Shown: in pieces, positions 16,783 to 24,665 of the stretch
Numbering within the stretch: the first letter of the stretch is position 1
How the letters are laid out: every line of letters starts with the position of its first letter
Assembly: GCA_963837515.1 (NCBI GenBank)
Contig: CAWINT010000006.1
Coordinates: 310,001-374,000, forward strand
Source: RYN-230 sp963837515
Lineage (GTDB): Bacteria > Actinomycetota > Actinomycetes > Streptosporangiales > Streptosporangiaceae
Length of the DNA stretch: 64,000 nt
Direction: 5' to 3'
The notes under the pieces: model-generated
What the model saw: only the letters and a program-made list of their open reading frames with translations
What the model was told of the DNA's origin: nothing
Databases searched by the model: none
Translations under genes and position numbers: made by a program

Positions 16783-17382
16783 ATGGCCGGGACGGGCGCG
16801 CGGGGTTCCGCTCGCGAGCGTCTGCTCGCCGCAGCCAACGAGCTGTTCTACGAAGAGGGCGTCCAGTCGGTCGGCATCGACAAGGTGATCGAGCGGGCCG
16901 GGGTCGCCAAGATGACCCTGTACAACACGTTTGGCAGCAAGGAAGAACTGGTCCAGGCGTACCTGCGAGCCCGTCATGCGACCATCCGGGATCGATTCGC
17001 CCGCGCCCTGCAGCGGTACGACAGCCCGCGGGACCGGCTGCTCGGCGTGTTCGAGGCGCAGGGCGAGCTGATCGCCGAGCCGACCTACCATGGCTGCGCC
17101 TTCGCCGCGGCCACCGCCGAAGCGAAGCCGGGCAGTGCCGCCGAGCGGGCCGCGGGTGACTACCGGGCCTGGGTCCGGGCGCTGTTCACGGATCTGGCCG
17201 AGCAGGCGGGCGCGGACGACCCGGCCCGGCTGGCCCGTCAGCTGCACCTGCTGTACGACGGGGCCAGCCAGTCGGCGCGGATGGATCACGACCCATCGGT
17301 CTCCGCCGTCGCCCGGTCCGCGGCCGAGGCGTTGCTGGACGCCGCGCGCATCCCGGCCCCCAGCCGTCCGCGCCAGAGCTGA
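16783..17382 (+). CDS. TetR/AcrR family transcriptional regulator
   Basis: A 199-residue repressor. The N-terminal helix-turn-helix is typical: RERLLAAANELFYEEGVQSVGIDKVIERAGVAKMTLYNTFGSKEELV; the C-terminal ligand domain includes YHGCAFAAATAEA, usual for a subgroup that controls neighbouring transporters or dehydrogenases. Strong ribosome binding site GGAGGAGGG before the ATG. Likely binds the AGACCGGTCT palindrome ahead of the MFS gene; this is inference from position. Confidence 0.88.
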   Translation: MAGTGARGSARERLLAAANELFYEEGVQSVGIDKVIERAGVAKMTLYNTFGSKEELVQAYLRARHATIRDRFARALQRYDSPRDRLLGVFEAQGELIAEPTYHGCAFAAATAEAKPGSAAERAAGDYRAWVRALFTDLAEQAGADDPARLARQLHLLYDGASQSARMDHDPSVSAVARSAAEALLDAARIPAPSRPRQS

Positions 17383-17400
17383 CCTCCGCCCGCGCACCGC

Positions 17401-17480
17401 GGCTCCGGGGGGTCGTCCCCCCGGGGTATCTGACCGGGGAAGGGAGGCCCGACGCAGGAGGGTCTCGCTGAGCCGGTGAT
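17401..17480. repeat. palindromic repeat element, intergenic copy
   Basis: A hairpin CCGGGGGG-TCGT-CCCCCCGG (17405-17424) followed by TATCTGACCGGGGAAGGGAG and then GGCCCGACGCAGGAGGGTCTCGCTG up to GTGATC. The same order of segments occurs twice at 23338-23509, and the reverse complement matches the intragenic elements at 46057, 49768 and 54518. It lies just after the tetR stop. Confidence 0.85.
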
Positions 17481-17659
17481 CATGCGGGGGGGATCCGGGG
17501 GGTCGTCCCCCCCGGGAAACACTGCGGGCCATGCCGAAGCCGGCCAAAGGCCGGCGAGCAGCATGGCCCGCATGCGGGGGGGTCCGGGGGGTCGTCCCCC
17601 CCGGGAAACACTGCGGGCCATGCCGAGGCCGGCCAAAGGCCGGCGAGCAGCATGGCCCG
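17481..17659. repeat. two tandem ~90-bp repeats carrying the same hairpin
   Basis: Units start at 17481 and 17571 (CATGCGGGGG) and are nearly identical. Each has the GGGGGGTCGTCCCCCC hairpin and a second inverted repeat around GCCGGCCAAAGGCCGGC flanked by GGGCCATGC/GCATGGCCC. They end a few bases from the 3' end of ssrA and could act as a terminator for tetR and ssrA. Confidence 0.85.
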
Positions 17660-17664
17660 CCTCG

Positions 17665-18032
17665 TGGAGGTGGCGGGAATCGAACCCGCGTCCTTCAGTG
17701 CATCACCAGGGCTTCTCCGAGCGCAGCCTGCGTCGATTTTCTCAGCCCCGGCAGTCCGGCAGGCCGGCCGCCGACGGGCTCAGTCGCTGTTCGATGTCCC
17801 GCTCAGCCCCGCGACCGGGCTGGGCGGTGGATCCTCCTAGCTGATGCCAGGCACCGGGCCGGAGGCGCTCCCGGGCTGACAACCCCTAACTCGCGTCAGG
17901 CCGCGAGGGCGAGGTGAGTGCGCTTAACATTGGCACTTATTGGTGTGCGGTCACAGTGTTAACGAGGTTATGTCCGCCGTCCTCGGCTCGCTTCCCCTGC
18001 TTCAACCACCGAAGTCGAAGCCTGTCACCCCC
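17665..18032 (-). ncRNA. ssrA: transfer-messenger RNA (tmRNA)
   Basis: The 3' end gives the tRNA-like T arm and acceptor (ACGCGGGTTCGATTCCCGC then CACCTCC-A); the 5' end GGGGGTGACAGGCTTCGACT pairs with it over seven bases (one G-U). CCA is not encoded. The tag reading frame starts at GCC and ends at TGA: ANVKRTHLALAA, with the conserved LAA protease tail. Length 368 nt is normal for the family. It rescues stalled ribosomes together with SmpB, encoded 2.7 kb upstream on the same strand. Confidence 0.96.
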
Positions 18033-18199
18033 ATGTGGGTAACTCATGTTGAGTTGTCAAGCTGCCGCAGCACGTACCGCACTACGACGTTACTGGCCAC
18101 AACGCCGCCCGGCCACCCAAAATTCCGGTGCGCCCCGCTGGATCCGGCGCGGGCAGCCGCTCCCTGCGGCGAGCGGGGCAGCCGGTCCTGGACATGGAT

Positions 18200-18356
18200 G
18201 GTGCCCGGCAGAAGCCGTCAGCGGCTTCTGCCGGGCACCTCAGGTGCGATGAGATGCCCCCGTGGGTGCTGGCGGTGGCCGAAATGCACCCACGGGGGCT
18301 CGACCGGCAGGGTCGGGGCCGGTCTACGCCCGGACCTCCCCCGAGATGAGGTCCGG
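18200..18356. other. three consecutive strong stem-loops in a 686-bp non-coding gap
   Basis: Stem 1: 18-bp perfect stem at 18200-18239 with loop TCAG. Stem 2: 14-bp perfect stem at 18256-18299 (GCCCCCGTGGGTGC and complement), 16-base loop. Stem 3: 9-bp stem at 18330-18356. They lie between the PBP-like gene and ssrA, both on the minus strand. The rest of 18033-18718 has no convincing gene. They may be terminators for the upstream operon or a structured RNA. Confidence 0.8.
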
Positions 18357-18551
18357 TTCTCATCACGGCGACTGAGGCGCAACCCCCCAAGCGGCCCCCA
18401 GTCAATAGGTAAGACGCCAGACGGTGCTCGTATGGTTGCTCTGAGTTACAAAATTCGAGATCACTTTCACGCTCCGCGATCAGAAGGCACGGCATAACGG
18501 CACACAGCCCCGCAATCCCCAGCGCGCCGCGGCTCGGGTGCCGCCATCCCG

Positions 18552-18658
18552 GCACCACGCCGGGGAGGCGGGCCGGTGCACCGGGGCAGGAGGACGGCAC
18601 CACGCCGGGGAGGCGGGCCGGTGCACCGGGGCAGGAGGACGGCACCACGCCGGGGAAC
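18552..18658. repeat. 45-bp tandem repeat, two full copies and a part
   Basis: Units GCACCACGCCGGGGAGGCGG followed by GCCGGTGCACCGGGGCAGGAGGACG at 18552-18596 and 18597-18641, then a truncated third. Non-coding, 60 bp downstream of the stop of the PBP-like gene. Confidence 0.9.
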
Positions 18659-18718
18659 GGGCACTGCATCACGACGGGAAGGCCGAGCTAGCGCTGCCCG
18701 CGGACCGGGCCGGGCGGT

Positions 18719-20758
18719 CTAGCTGTGGAAGCCGTCGAGGAAGGAGGCGGTCAGCGGCACCGCCGAGTCGGACGGGGACTTGGTCAGCTCCAGAATGGCG
18801 AAGGCGATCCCGCCTCGGTAACCGACGAACCAGTGCGCCCAGAACCGCGAGCTCGGGATGGCCTGGGCCGAGCCCACCTGGCCGTAGACCGGGCGCCCGC
18901 CGAGGTCGGCGGCGCGGGCCGCACCGCTGGCCACGGTGGCCCGCATCAGCTGGCGCAGCGAGGTGACGGTCTGCGCGGCCGCGACCGCGCGGGGCGAGAG
19001 CCCCGGGTCCGGCGGGTCGGTGATCAGCACCGGCGGCCGCCAGGTGCCCGACGCCACCCCCGCCGCGACCAGGGCCATGGCCAGCGGGCTGGCCTCGACG
19101 CCCTGCTCCCCAATGCTGTTCGCGGCCACCCCGGCCTGGCTGCCGGAGACCTGGAACGAGCCCGCGAAGGCCGGCAGCGGCAGCTTCCACCGCGCGCCCA
19201 GCCCGAACTTGGCGGCCGCGGCGGCCAGCGTGCTGCCGTTCAGCCGCTGCGACAGCGTGGTGAACGCGGTCGCGCACGACTGGGCGAAGTCCGTGCTGAA
19301 CGAGGTCTCGTCACCCAGGGCCGGGGTGCCCGGCACGTTTCTGAAGGTCCGCCCGCCGACGCTGGTGTCTGCCCGGCAGGGGATCGGCGTGCTGGCCTGC
19401 AGGCCGCCGGCGAGCAGGGCGGCGGCCGACACGATCGTGAACGCATTGCCGGGCTGGTACCGCCCGCCGAGGGGGTTGACCCGCGGCCGCCCCGGCATCG
19501 AACGGTCGGCTACGGCCAGGATGTGCCCGGTGGCGGCCTGCACGGCCACGATGCCCGCCGCGACCGGCTGGCCGGCCAGGGCGTTCAGCGCGGCCGTCTG
19601 CACCCCGCCGCGGATCGTGGTGCGGACCGGGGTGCCCGGCTGGCCGCTCCACTGCTTGAGCACCGCCACCTGGCGGCCAGCGCTGTTCTCGGCGACGATC
19701 GCGGTCGCCGCTGAGCCGATCAGCCGGTGCTGGTACACCGCCTGCAGCCCGGACACACCGACCGTGGTGCCGGGCCGGTAGCTGATGCCCTGCTGCTGCA
19801 GCGCGGGGGTGATCTCGGTACCGACCGACCCGGTCACGTCGCTGGCCATGCTGTCGAACAACCGGAGCGACACCGGGCGGATGCTCAGCCCGGGCACCCG
19901 GCGGAGCTTGGCACGCAGGCTGCTGTAGCTGCCCGGGTCCAGGGTTACCAGCGTCAGCGGCCGGTTCAGCGGGGCGGCCCGGATGACGCTGAGCACCTGG
20001 TCGGCCTCCAGCCCGGTCGCGGCGGCGAAGGCCACCGCGGTCTGCTGCGGGTCGGCCAGCCGGCCGGGCCGGACCTGCGCGATATAGGCGGTGGACGGCC
20101 GGATGAGCGAGGCCCCCTCCGCGTCCAGCAGCGGCGCCCGGCTCGGCATCATCGACACCACCGCCATCCGGACCCCCTGGCGCAGGCCGGGGTTGATCAC
20201 GGTGGGGCTCCACACCACCCGCCACTGGGACGAGACCTTGCGCAGCGTGAAGGAGCCCTGGTAGTCCCAGGACTTCCCGTCCTGGCCAAGGTTGACGGAG
20301 GCGGAGAAGCGCGCCCGGGCCGTGCCGCCGTGCTGCGAGATCGGGCCCATCGACAGGTAGAAGGCGTCCGCCCCGAGCTGCTGGTAGGCGATCTTGAGGT
20401 CGGCGGTCACGCTCGCCGGGGTGCCGGTGGTCAGGGCGGCGGCCGCCCGGTACTGGCCCTGGGCCCAGTCCAGCAGGAAGGCCTGGGCCGCGGGTTCCGC
20501 TGACGGCTCGCCGCTGACGAAGCCGGTGGCGATCCCGGCCACCAGAAGAGCCACCACCACCCCGGCAGCTCCCAGCTTCAGCTGCCGCGACCTTGAGCGC
20601 AGGCCGCTCACGAGTCCCCCGACGCCGCCGTCCCGCGGGACGCGCCCGCCGACGGCAAGCTGCGGAGCGCGCCTGGTTGCCTCGAAGGGTGCCACGGGCC
20701 TGCGCGCAGCCGCGTGCGCCCCCCGTCTACGGTAGGAGGCCATGGCCCGCTGCGCCAT
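18719..20758 (-). CDS. penicillin-binding-protein-like transpeptidase domain protein lacking catalytic motifs
   Basis: A 679-residue exported protein: basic N-terminus, one membrane anchor (LKLGAAGVVVALLVAGIATG, about residues 60-80), an NTF2-like domain as in MecA-type class B PBPs (about 85-190), a dimerisation region, and a C-terminal transpeptidase fold. The fold is recognised from YQPGNAFTIVSAAALLAGG, STDFAQSCATAF and VYGQVGSAQA. However, the SxxK serine/lysine are N and T, SxN is SCA, and KTG is QVG, so penicilloyl-serine chemistry is not possible. Probably a structural or regulatory pseudoenzyme of cell-wall synthesis. Its ATG overlaps the smpB stop by one base. Confidence 0.8.
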   Translation of the reverse strand: MAQRAMASYRRRGAHAAARRPVAPFEATRRAPQLAVGGRVPRDGGVGGLVSGLRSRSRQLKLGAAGVVVALLVAGIATGFVSGEPSAEPAAQAFLLDWAQGQYRAAAALTTGTPASVTADLKIAYQQLGADAFYLSMGPISQHGGTARARFSASVNLGQDGKSWDYQGSFTLRKVSSQWRVVWSPTVINPGLRQGVRMAVVSMMPSRAPLLDAEGASLIRPSTAYIAQVRPGRLADPQQTAVAFAAATGLEADQVLSVIRAAPLNRPLTLVTLDPGSYSSLRAKLRRVPGLSIRPVSLRLFDSMASDVTGSVGTEITPALQQQGISYRPGTTVGVSGLQAVYQHRLIGSAATAIVAENSAGRQVAVLKQWSGQPGTPVRTTIRGGVQTAALNALAGQPVAAGIVAVQAATGHILAVADRSMPGRPRVNPLGGRYQPGNAFTIVSAAALLAGGLQASTPIPCRADTSVGGRTFRNVPGTPALGDETSFSTDFAQSCATAFTTLSQRLNGSTLAAAAAKFGLGARWKLPLPAFAGSFQVSGSQAGVAANSIGEQGVEASPLAMALVAAGVASGTWRPPVLITDPPDPGLSPRAVAAAQTVTSLRQLMRATVASGAARAADLGGRPVYGQVGSAQAIPSSRFWAHWFVGYRGGIAFAILELTKSPSDSAVPLTASFLDGFHS

Positions 20759-21225
20759 TAGCCCCGCCGCCGGAAGGCACGTTCTACCTCCCTCGCGGCG
20801 TCCTTTCGCGCCAGGTCCTGGCGCTTGTCATAGGTCCGCTTACCCCGGGCGAGGGCCAGTTCCACCTTGGCCCGGCCATCTTTGAAGTACAGCGACAACG
20901 GCACGATGGTCAGGCCGCGCTCCGCGGTCTGGCTGGCCAGGCGGTCGATCTCCCTGCGGTGCAGCAGCACCTTGCGGATGCGCCGGGGCTCGTGGTTCGT
21001 CCAGGTGCCCTGGGTGTACTGGGGGATGTGCACTCCGTGCAGCCAGACCTCACCATCGGAGATCTCGGCGAACCCGTCGGTCAGCGAGGCCCGCCCGGCC
21101 CGCAGCGACTTCACCTCGGTGCCGGTGAGCACCAGGCCGCCCTCGACCACATCCTCGATGTGATAGTCGTGCCTGGCCCGCCGGTTGCGGGCGACGACCG
21201 TAGTGGACTGCTGGTTAGCTGGCAC
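20758..21225 (-). CDS. smpB: SsrA-binding protein SmpB
   Basis: A 155-residue trans-translation factor. Conserved blocks: VARNRRARHDYHIEDVVEGG, LTGTEVKSLRAGRASL, WLHGVHIPQYTQGTW and the basic C-terminal tail GKRTYDKRQDLARKDAAREVERAF, which inserts in the ribosome. GTG start at 21225 (VPANQQSTTVVARN). Lies 20 bp after ftsX on the same strand and upstream of ssrA, the RNA it binds; in related genomes smpB and ssrA are normally neighbours, here separated by the PBP-like gene. Confidence 0.95.
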   Translation of the reverse strand: MPANQQSTTVVARNRRARHDYHIEDVVEGGLVLTGTEVKSLRAGRASLTDGFAEISDGEVWLHGVHIPQYTQGTWTNHEPRRIRKVLLHRREIDRLASQTAERGLTIVPLSLYFKDGRAKVELALARGKRTYDKRQDLARKDAAREVERAFRRRG

Positions 21226-21245
21226 GGCCCTGGCGTCCGCTGGCG

Positions 21246-22163
21246 TCAGGCGCGCAGGTATCGCCTGAGGGTGAGGAAGGACGTGACCCCACAGAGGACC
21301 ACCCCCATGACCATGGCCAGCACGATGACCTCGATGAGGTTGGTCACGCTGAGCCGTACGTTGTACAGGAAGTACTGCTGCAGGGAGTCGAGGCCCAAAG
21401 TCTTGACCGCGATCAGCAGCCCGGCCGCGATCAGCCAGCCCGCCAGCCCGGCGATGACTCCCTCCAGCAGGAAGGGTAGCTGAACGTAGAAGTTGGACGC
21501 GCCGACCAGCCGCATGATCGCGGTCTCCCGGCGGCGGTTGAACGCGGACAGCCGGATGGTGTTCGCGACCAGCAGGATCGCCGCGATGACCAGGATGATC
21601 GCAACGATGATCACCGCGTTCCGGGCGCCGTCCAGCAGCTTGTAGAAGTTGGACAGGATCGACTCGACGTTGACGATGTTGTCCACCCCGGGCCGGCCCT
21701 CGACGGTGCTGGCCACCACGTTGAAATCGGCCTGTGGATTGGCCAGCTTGACCTGGAACGAGTCCGGGATTTCGTCCTGGGTGACCAGGCTCGCGAACGA
21801 CTTGTCCTGCGAGAACTCCTGCTTGAACTGGTGGAACGCCTGGGCCTGGGACTCGTAGAAGATGTGCTGGACGCCGTGCGAGCGCAGCGCCATCAGATCG
21901 GTGTAGATCTGCTGCCGCTGCGCCGTGGTCGCCGGGCCGTTCTCCTTGCACTGCGGGCTCACGCTGGTCGCCGTGCACAGGTAGATGGACAGCTGGACCC
22001 GGCCCTGCCAATAGGTCCTGGTGTTGTTCACCTGCTGCACGAACAGCAAGCCGGTGCCCAGCAGCGAAAGGCTGATAGCGACGACGACCACCAGCGCGAC
22101 CGTCATGGTCAGGTTGCGCCGGAGGCCGGTCCAGACCTCCTGAAAAACGAACTGTGCCCGCAT
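21246..22163 (-). CDS. ftsX: cell-division ABC transporter permease FtsX
   Basis: A 305-residue four-helix membrane protein. First helix LTMTVALVVVVAISLSLLGT near the N-terminus, a large extracytoplasmic domain (about residues 45-180) with a cysteine pair (YLCTATSVSPQCKE), then three C-terminal helices and the conserved INTIRLSAFNRRRETAIMRLVGAS-type segment (here NTIRLSAFNRRRE). With FtsE it transmits ATP hydrolysis to peptidoglycan hydrolases at the septum. It follows ftsE after 85 bp. Confidence 0.95.
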   Translation of the reverse strand: MRAQFVFQEVWTGLRRNLTMTVALVVVVAISLSLLGTGLLFVQQVNNTRTYWQGRVQLSIYLCTATSVSPQCKENGPATTAQRQQIYTDLMALRSHGVQHIFYESQAQAFHQFKQEFSQDKSFASLVTQDEIPDSFQVKLANPQADFNVVASTVEGRPGVDNIVNVESILSNFYKLLDGARNAVIIVAIILVIAAILLVANTIRLSAFNRRRETAIMRLVGASNFYVQLPFLLEGVIAGLAGWLIAAGLLIAVKTLGLDSLQQYFLYNVRLSVTNLIEVIVLAMVMGVVLCGVTSFLTLRRYLRA

Positions 22164-22248
22164 TGGTCGCTGATCCTCGGTAATCCTCGGTATCCGTTAC
22201 CGCCCAGGCCCCCGCTGGCGCCCGCCCTGCTTGGGCGCGCCAGCCTGG

Positions 22249-22938
22249 TCAGTATGCCTGGCCGTAAACCCCGCGAGACTGGTCGCGCACCACCTTGCCG
22301 TACTCCAGCTCGATCACCCGCTTGCGCATCGAGTCCACGATGGCCGCATCGTGCGTGGCCATGACGACGGTGGTCCCGGTCCGGTTGATCCGGTCGAGCA
22401 CCTTCATGATCCCGATGGAGGTGGCCGGGTCGATGTTACCCGTCGGTTCGTCCGCCAGCAGGATCATCGGCCGATTCACGAACGCCCGGGCCATCGCCAC
22501 CCGCTGCTGTTCACCACCGGAGAGCTCGTCCGGCATCCGGTCATGCTTGCCTTCCAGCCCGACCAGGTCGACCACCTCGGGAACCACCTTGCGGATGAAC
22601 CGCCGGGGCTTCCCGATCACCTGCAACGCGAAGGCCACGTTCTGGTAGACGTTCTTGTTGGGCAGCAGCCGGAAGTCCTGGAACACGCAGCCGATCCGGC
22701 GCCGCAGGTAGGGAACCTTCCAGTTGTTGAGCCGGGCAAGGTCCTTGCCGGCCACGTGGATCCGGCCCGTGGTCGGCCGCTCCTCCTTGAGGATGAGCCG
22801 CAGGAACGTCGACTTGCCCGAACCCGAGGGCCCGACCAGGAAGACGAACTCGCCCTTTTCTACGTCGATCGTGACGTTTTCCAGTGCCGGACGGCTCTGG
22901 TTCGGGTACGTCTTAGTGACGTTATCGAAGTGGATCAC
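22249..22938 (-). CDS. ftsE: cell-division ATP-binding protein FtsE
   Basis: A 229-residue ABC ATPase: Walker A GPSGSGKST, Q-loop VFQDFRLL, signature LSGGEQQR, Walker B ILLADEP, H-loop MATHD. FtsE-specific features include VTKTYPNQSRPALENVT and the FQDFRLLPNKNVYQNVAFAL stretch. GTG start at 22938 fits the family length; the in-frame extension to 23091 is not conserved-looking. Partner of FtsX. Confidence 0.96.
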   Translation of the reverse strand: MIHFDNVTKTYPNQSRPALENVTIDVEKGEFVFLVGPSGSGKSTFLRLILKEERPTTGRIHVAGKDLARLNNWKVPYLRRRIGCVFQDFRLLPNKNVYQNVAFALQVIGKPRRFIRKVVPEVVDLVGLEGKHDRMPDELSGGEQQRVAMARAFVNRPMILLADEPTGNIDPATSIGIMKVLDRINRTGTTVVMATHDAAIVDSMRKRVIELEYGKVVRDQSRGVYGQAY

Positions 22939-23140
22939 TGGCCCATCACAACGCTCGACGGAACTGCTGGGGACACGACAGCCGCGTTCGGGGACGCCGC
23001 GCGGCCACCGGCTGGTGATCTGTCCGGTTTGGCCACGGGCCAGTCTAGGGGGGAAACTGGTAGCGGACGTGCAACACTGCTGAAGTGGCACCGGTGGCCG
23101 CTGACCGAGGGACCCCGGGGTGACGCGGAAGGGGACCCGG

Positions 23141-23329
23141 ATGAGCTGCGAACATCTGATTTGCGCCCGGTGTGCGGGACCGGTGGTCGAGGCCCGCTGC
23201 CCGGCCTGCCAGGCGGCCCGGGCAGAAGTGCATCATCACCACCACCTGGGGCTGTCCACACCCGTGCTCATCGCGCTGCTCGTGGCGCTGCTGGCCCTGG
23301 TCGTCACGCTCCAGCAACTCGCCCGCTGA
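23141..23329 (+). CDS. small zinc-ribbon membrane protein, hypothetical
   Basis: A 62-residue protein: MSCEHLICARCAGPVVEARC has two CxxC-like pairs (CARC, CPAC) suited to a zinc ribbon, then a natural histidine run (HHHHH) and a single hydrophobic helix (STPVLIALLVALLALVVTL) at the C-terminus. ATG 23141 has AAGGGG 7 bases upstream; GTG 23120 is a longer alternative. It sits between the divergent ftsE and the convergent prfB. Function unknown. Confidence 0.65.
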   Translation: MSCEHLICARCAGPVVEARCPACQAARAEVHHHHHLGLSTPVLIALLVALLALVVTLQQLAR

Positions 23330-23337
23330 ATTAGCCC

Positions 23338-23509
23338 GGGGGGACAGGGAGGCCCGCCGGAGGCGGGTCTCGCTGAGCCGGTGATCCCGGGGGGCCCAGG
23401 GGGGTCGCCCCCCCGGAACTATCTGACCGGTGAAGGGAGGCCCGCCGGAGGCGGGTCTCGCTGAGCCGGTGATCCCGGGGGGCCCAGGGGGGTCGCCCCC
23501 CGGAAATTA
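23338..23509. repeat. two tandem 88-bp copies of the palindromic repeat element
   Basis: The segment GGAGGCGGGTCTCGCTGAGC recurs with 88-bp spacing (GGTCTCGCTG at 23366 and 23454). Each copy contains GGGAGGCCCGCCGGAGGCGGG, GTGATCCCGGGGGGCCCAGG and a GGGGGGTCGCCCCCC hairpin. Homologous to 17401-17480. Located between convergent genes; the last copy abuts the prfB stop. Confidence 0.88.
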
Positions 23510-24613
23510 ACTGTCCTGCTTGCGCAGCCAGCGGATCTCGGCCGCGATGAAGTCGTCGATCTCGCCGTCCATGACCGCGGCGGTGTTGCCCGTCTCCAGC
23601 CCGGTGCGCAGGTCCTTCACGTTCTGGTACGGGTGCAGCACGTAGTTGCGGATCTGGGTGCCCCAGCTGCCGGAGGTGTCGCCGCGCAGCTCGTTCATCT
23701 TGGCCGTCTGCTCGGCCCGCTGCCGCTCCAGCAGCTTGGCCTGGAGCACGGCCATGGCGGTGGCCTTGTTCTGGATCTGGCTTCGCTCGTTCTGGCAGGA
23801 GACCACGATGCCGGTGGGCAGGTGGGTGATCCGCACCGCCGAGTCGGTGGTGTTCACGCCCTGGCCGCCCGGGCCGCTGGACCGGTACACGTCCACCCGG
23901 ATGTCGTCATCCGGGATCTCGATGTGGTCGGTCTGCTCGACCACCGGGATCACGTCCACCCCGGCGAACGAGGTCTGCCTGCGGCCCTGGTTGTCGTACT
24001 TGGAGATGCGCACCATCCGGTGCGTGCCGTGCTCACCGCGGAGCGTGCCGTAGGCGTACGGCGCCTTGATCGCGAACGTGGTGGACTTGATGCCCGCCTC
24101 TTCCGCGTAGGAGGTGTCGTAGATCTCGCTCGGGTAGCCGTGCCGCTCGGCCCAGCGCAGGTAGATGCGCCGCAGCCCTTCCGCCCAGTCGGCCGCGTCC
24201 GCCCCGCCCGCCTGCGCGTTGATGGTGATCAGCGCTTCCCGGGCGTCGTACTCGCCGTTCAGCAGGGTACGCACTTCGAGCTGGTCGATCTCCCGGCGCA
24301 GGGCGGCGAGATCCCGGGTGGCCTCCTCCCGGGTGGGCTCGTCGTGCTCGCTCTCGGCCAGCTCGAACATCACCCAGGTGTCGTCCAGGCGGCGCCGCAG
24401 CCCCTCCAGGCGGCTCAGCTCGCCTTCCAGGTAGGACAGCCGCCGGGTGACCTGCTGCGCCCGTTCCTGGTCATCCCACAGGCCCGGGTCGGCGGCGCGT
24501 TCCCGCAAGCTGTCCGCCTCCCGCCGCATGGCCTCCGGGTCGAGCACGGATTCCACGCTGGCCAGGGTCGCTGACAACTCTGAGATCTCATTTGCCGGAT
24601 CGGTGCCTGCCAT
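23507..24613 (-). CDS. prfB: peptide chain release factor 2
   Basis: A 368-residue class I release factor. The peptidyl-hydrolysis motif GGQ is present (SSGPGGQGVNTTDSAVR), with the usual RF2 architecture and C-terminus (VLHPYQNVKDLRT). The codon-recognition tripeptide, normally SPF in RF2, reads SKY here (HRMVRISKYDNQGRRQTSF). No programmed frameshift is seen, as usual in actinobacteria. Start chosen at ATG 24613 (MAGTDPANEIS) by family length; an in-frame longer start exists at 24664. Terminates at UGA and UAA codons. Confidence 0.95.
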   Translation of the reverse strand: MAGTDPANEISELSATLASVESVLDPEAMRREADSLRERAADPGLWDDQERAQQVTRRLSYLEGELSRLEGLRRRLDDTWVMFELAESEHDEPTREEATRDLAALRREIDQLEVRTLLNGEYDAREALITINAQAGGADAADWAEGLRRIYLRWAERHGYPSEIYDTSYAEEAGIKSTTFAIKAPYAYGTLRGEHGTHRMVRISKYDNQGRRQTSFAGVDVIPVVEQTDHIEIPDDDIRVDVYRSSGPGGQGVNTTDSAVRITHLPTGIVVSCQNERSQIQNKATAMAVLQAKLLERQRAEQTAKMNELRGDTSGSWGTQIRNYVLHPYQNVKDLRTGLETGNTAAVMDGEIDDFIAAEIRWLRKQDS

Positions 24614-24665
24614 GCCGGAAAGCCTACGCGAGAGAGGGCATTTGAAAGGACGATCGCCCGTCAAC

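Noticed and set aside
18055..18060. TTGACA as -35 box of ssrA
   Set aside because: Distance to the mature 5' end (18032) is too short for a -35/-10 promoter starting at or before it, so I do not call it.
23141..23329. HHHHH run as a sign of cloning vector or tag
   Set aside because: It lies in the middle of a natural small protein with zinc-ribbon and membrane helix, in native context.
17401..23509. Insertion sequence or transposon
   Set aside because: No transposase ORF or terminal repeats with target duplications; the repeats are short palindromic elements only.
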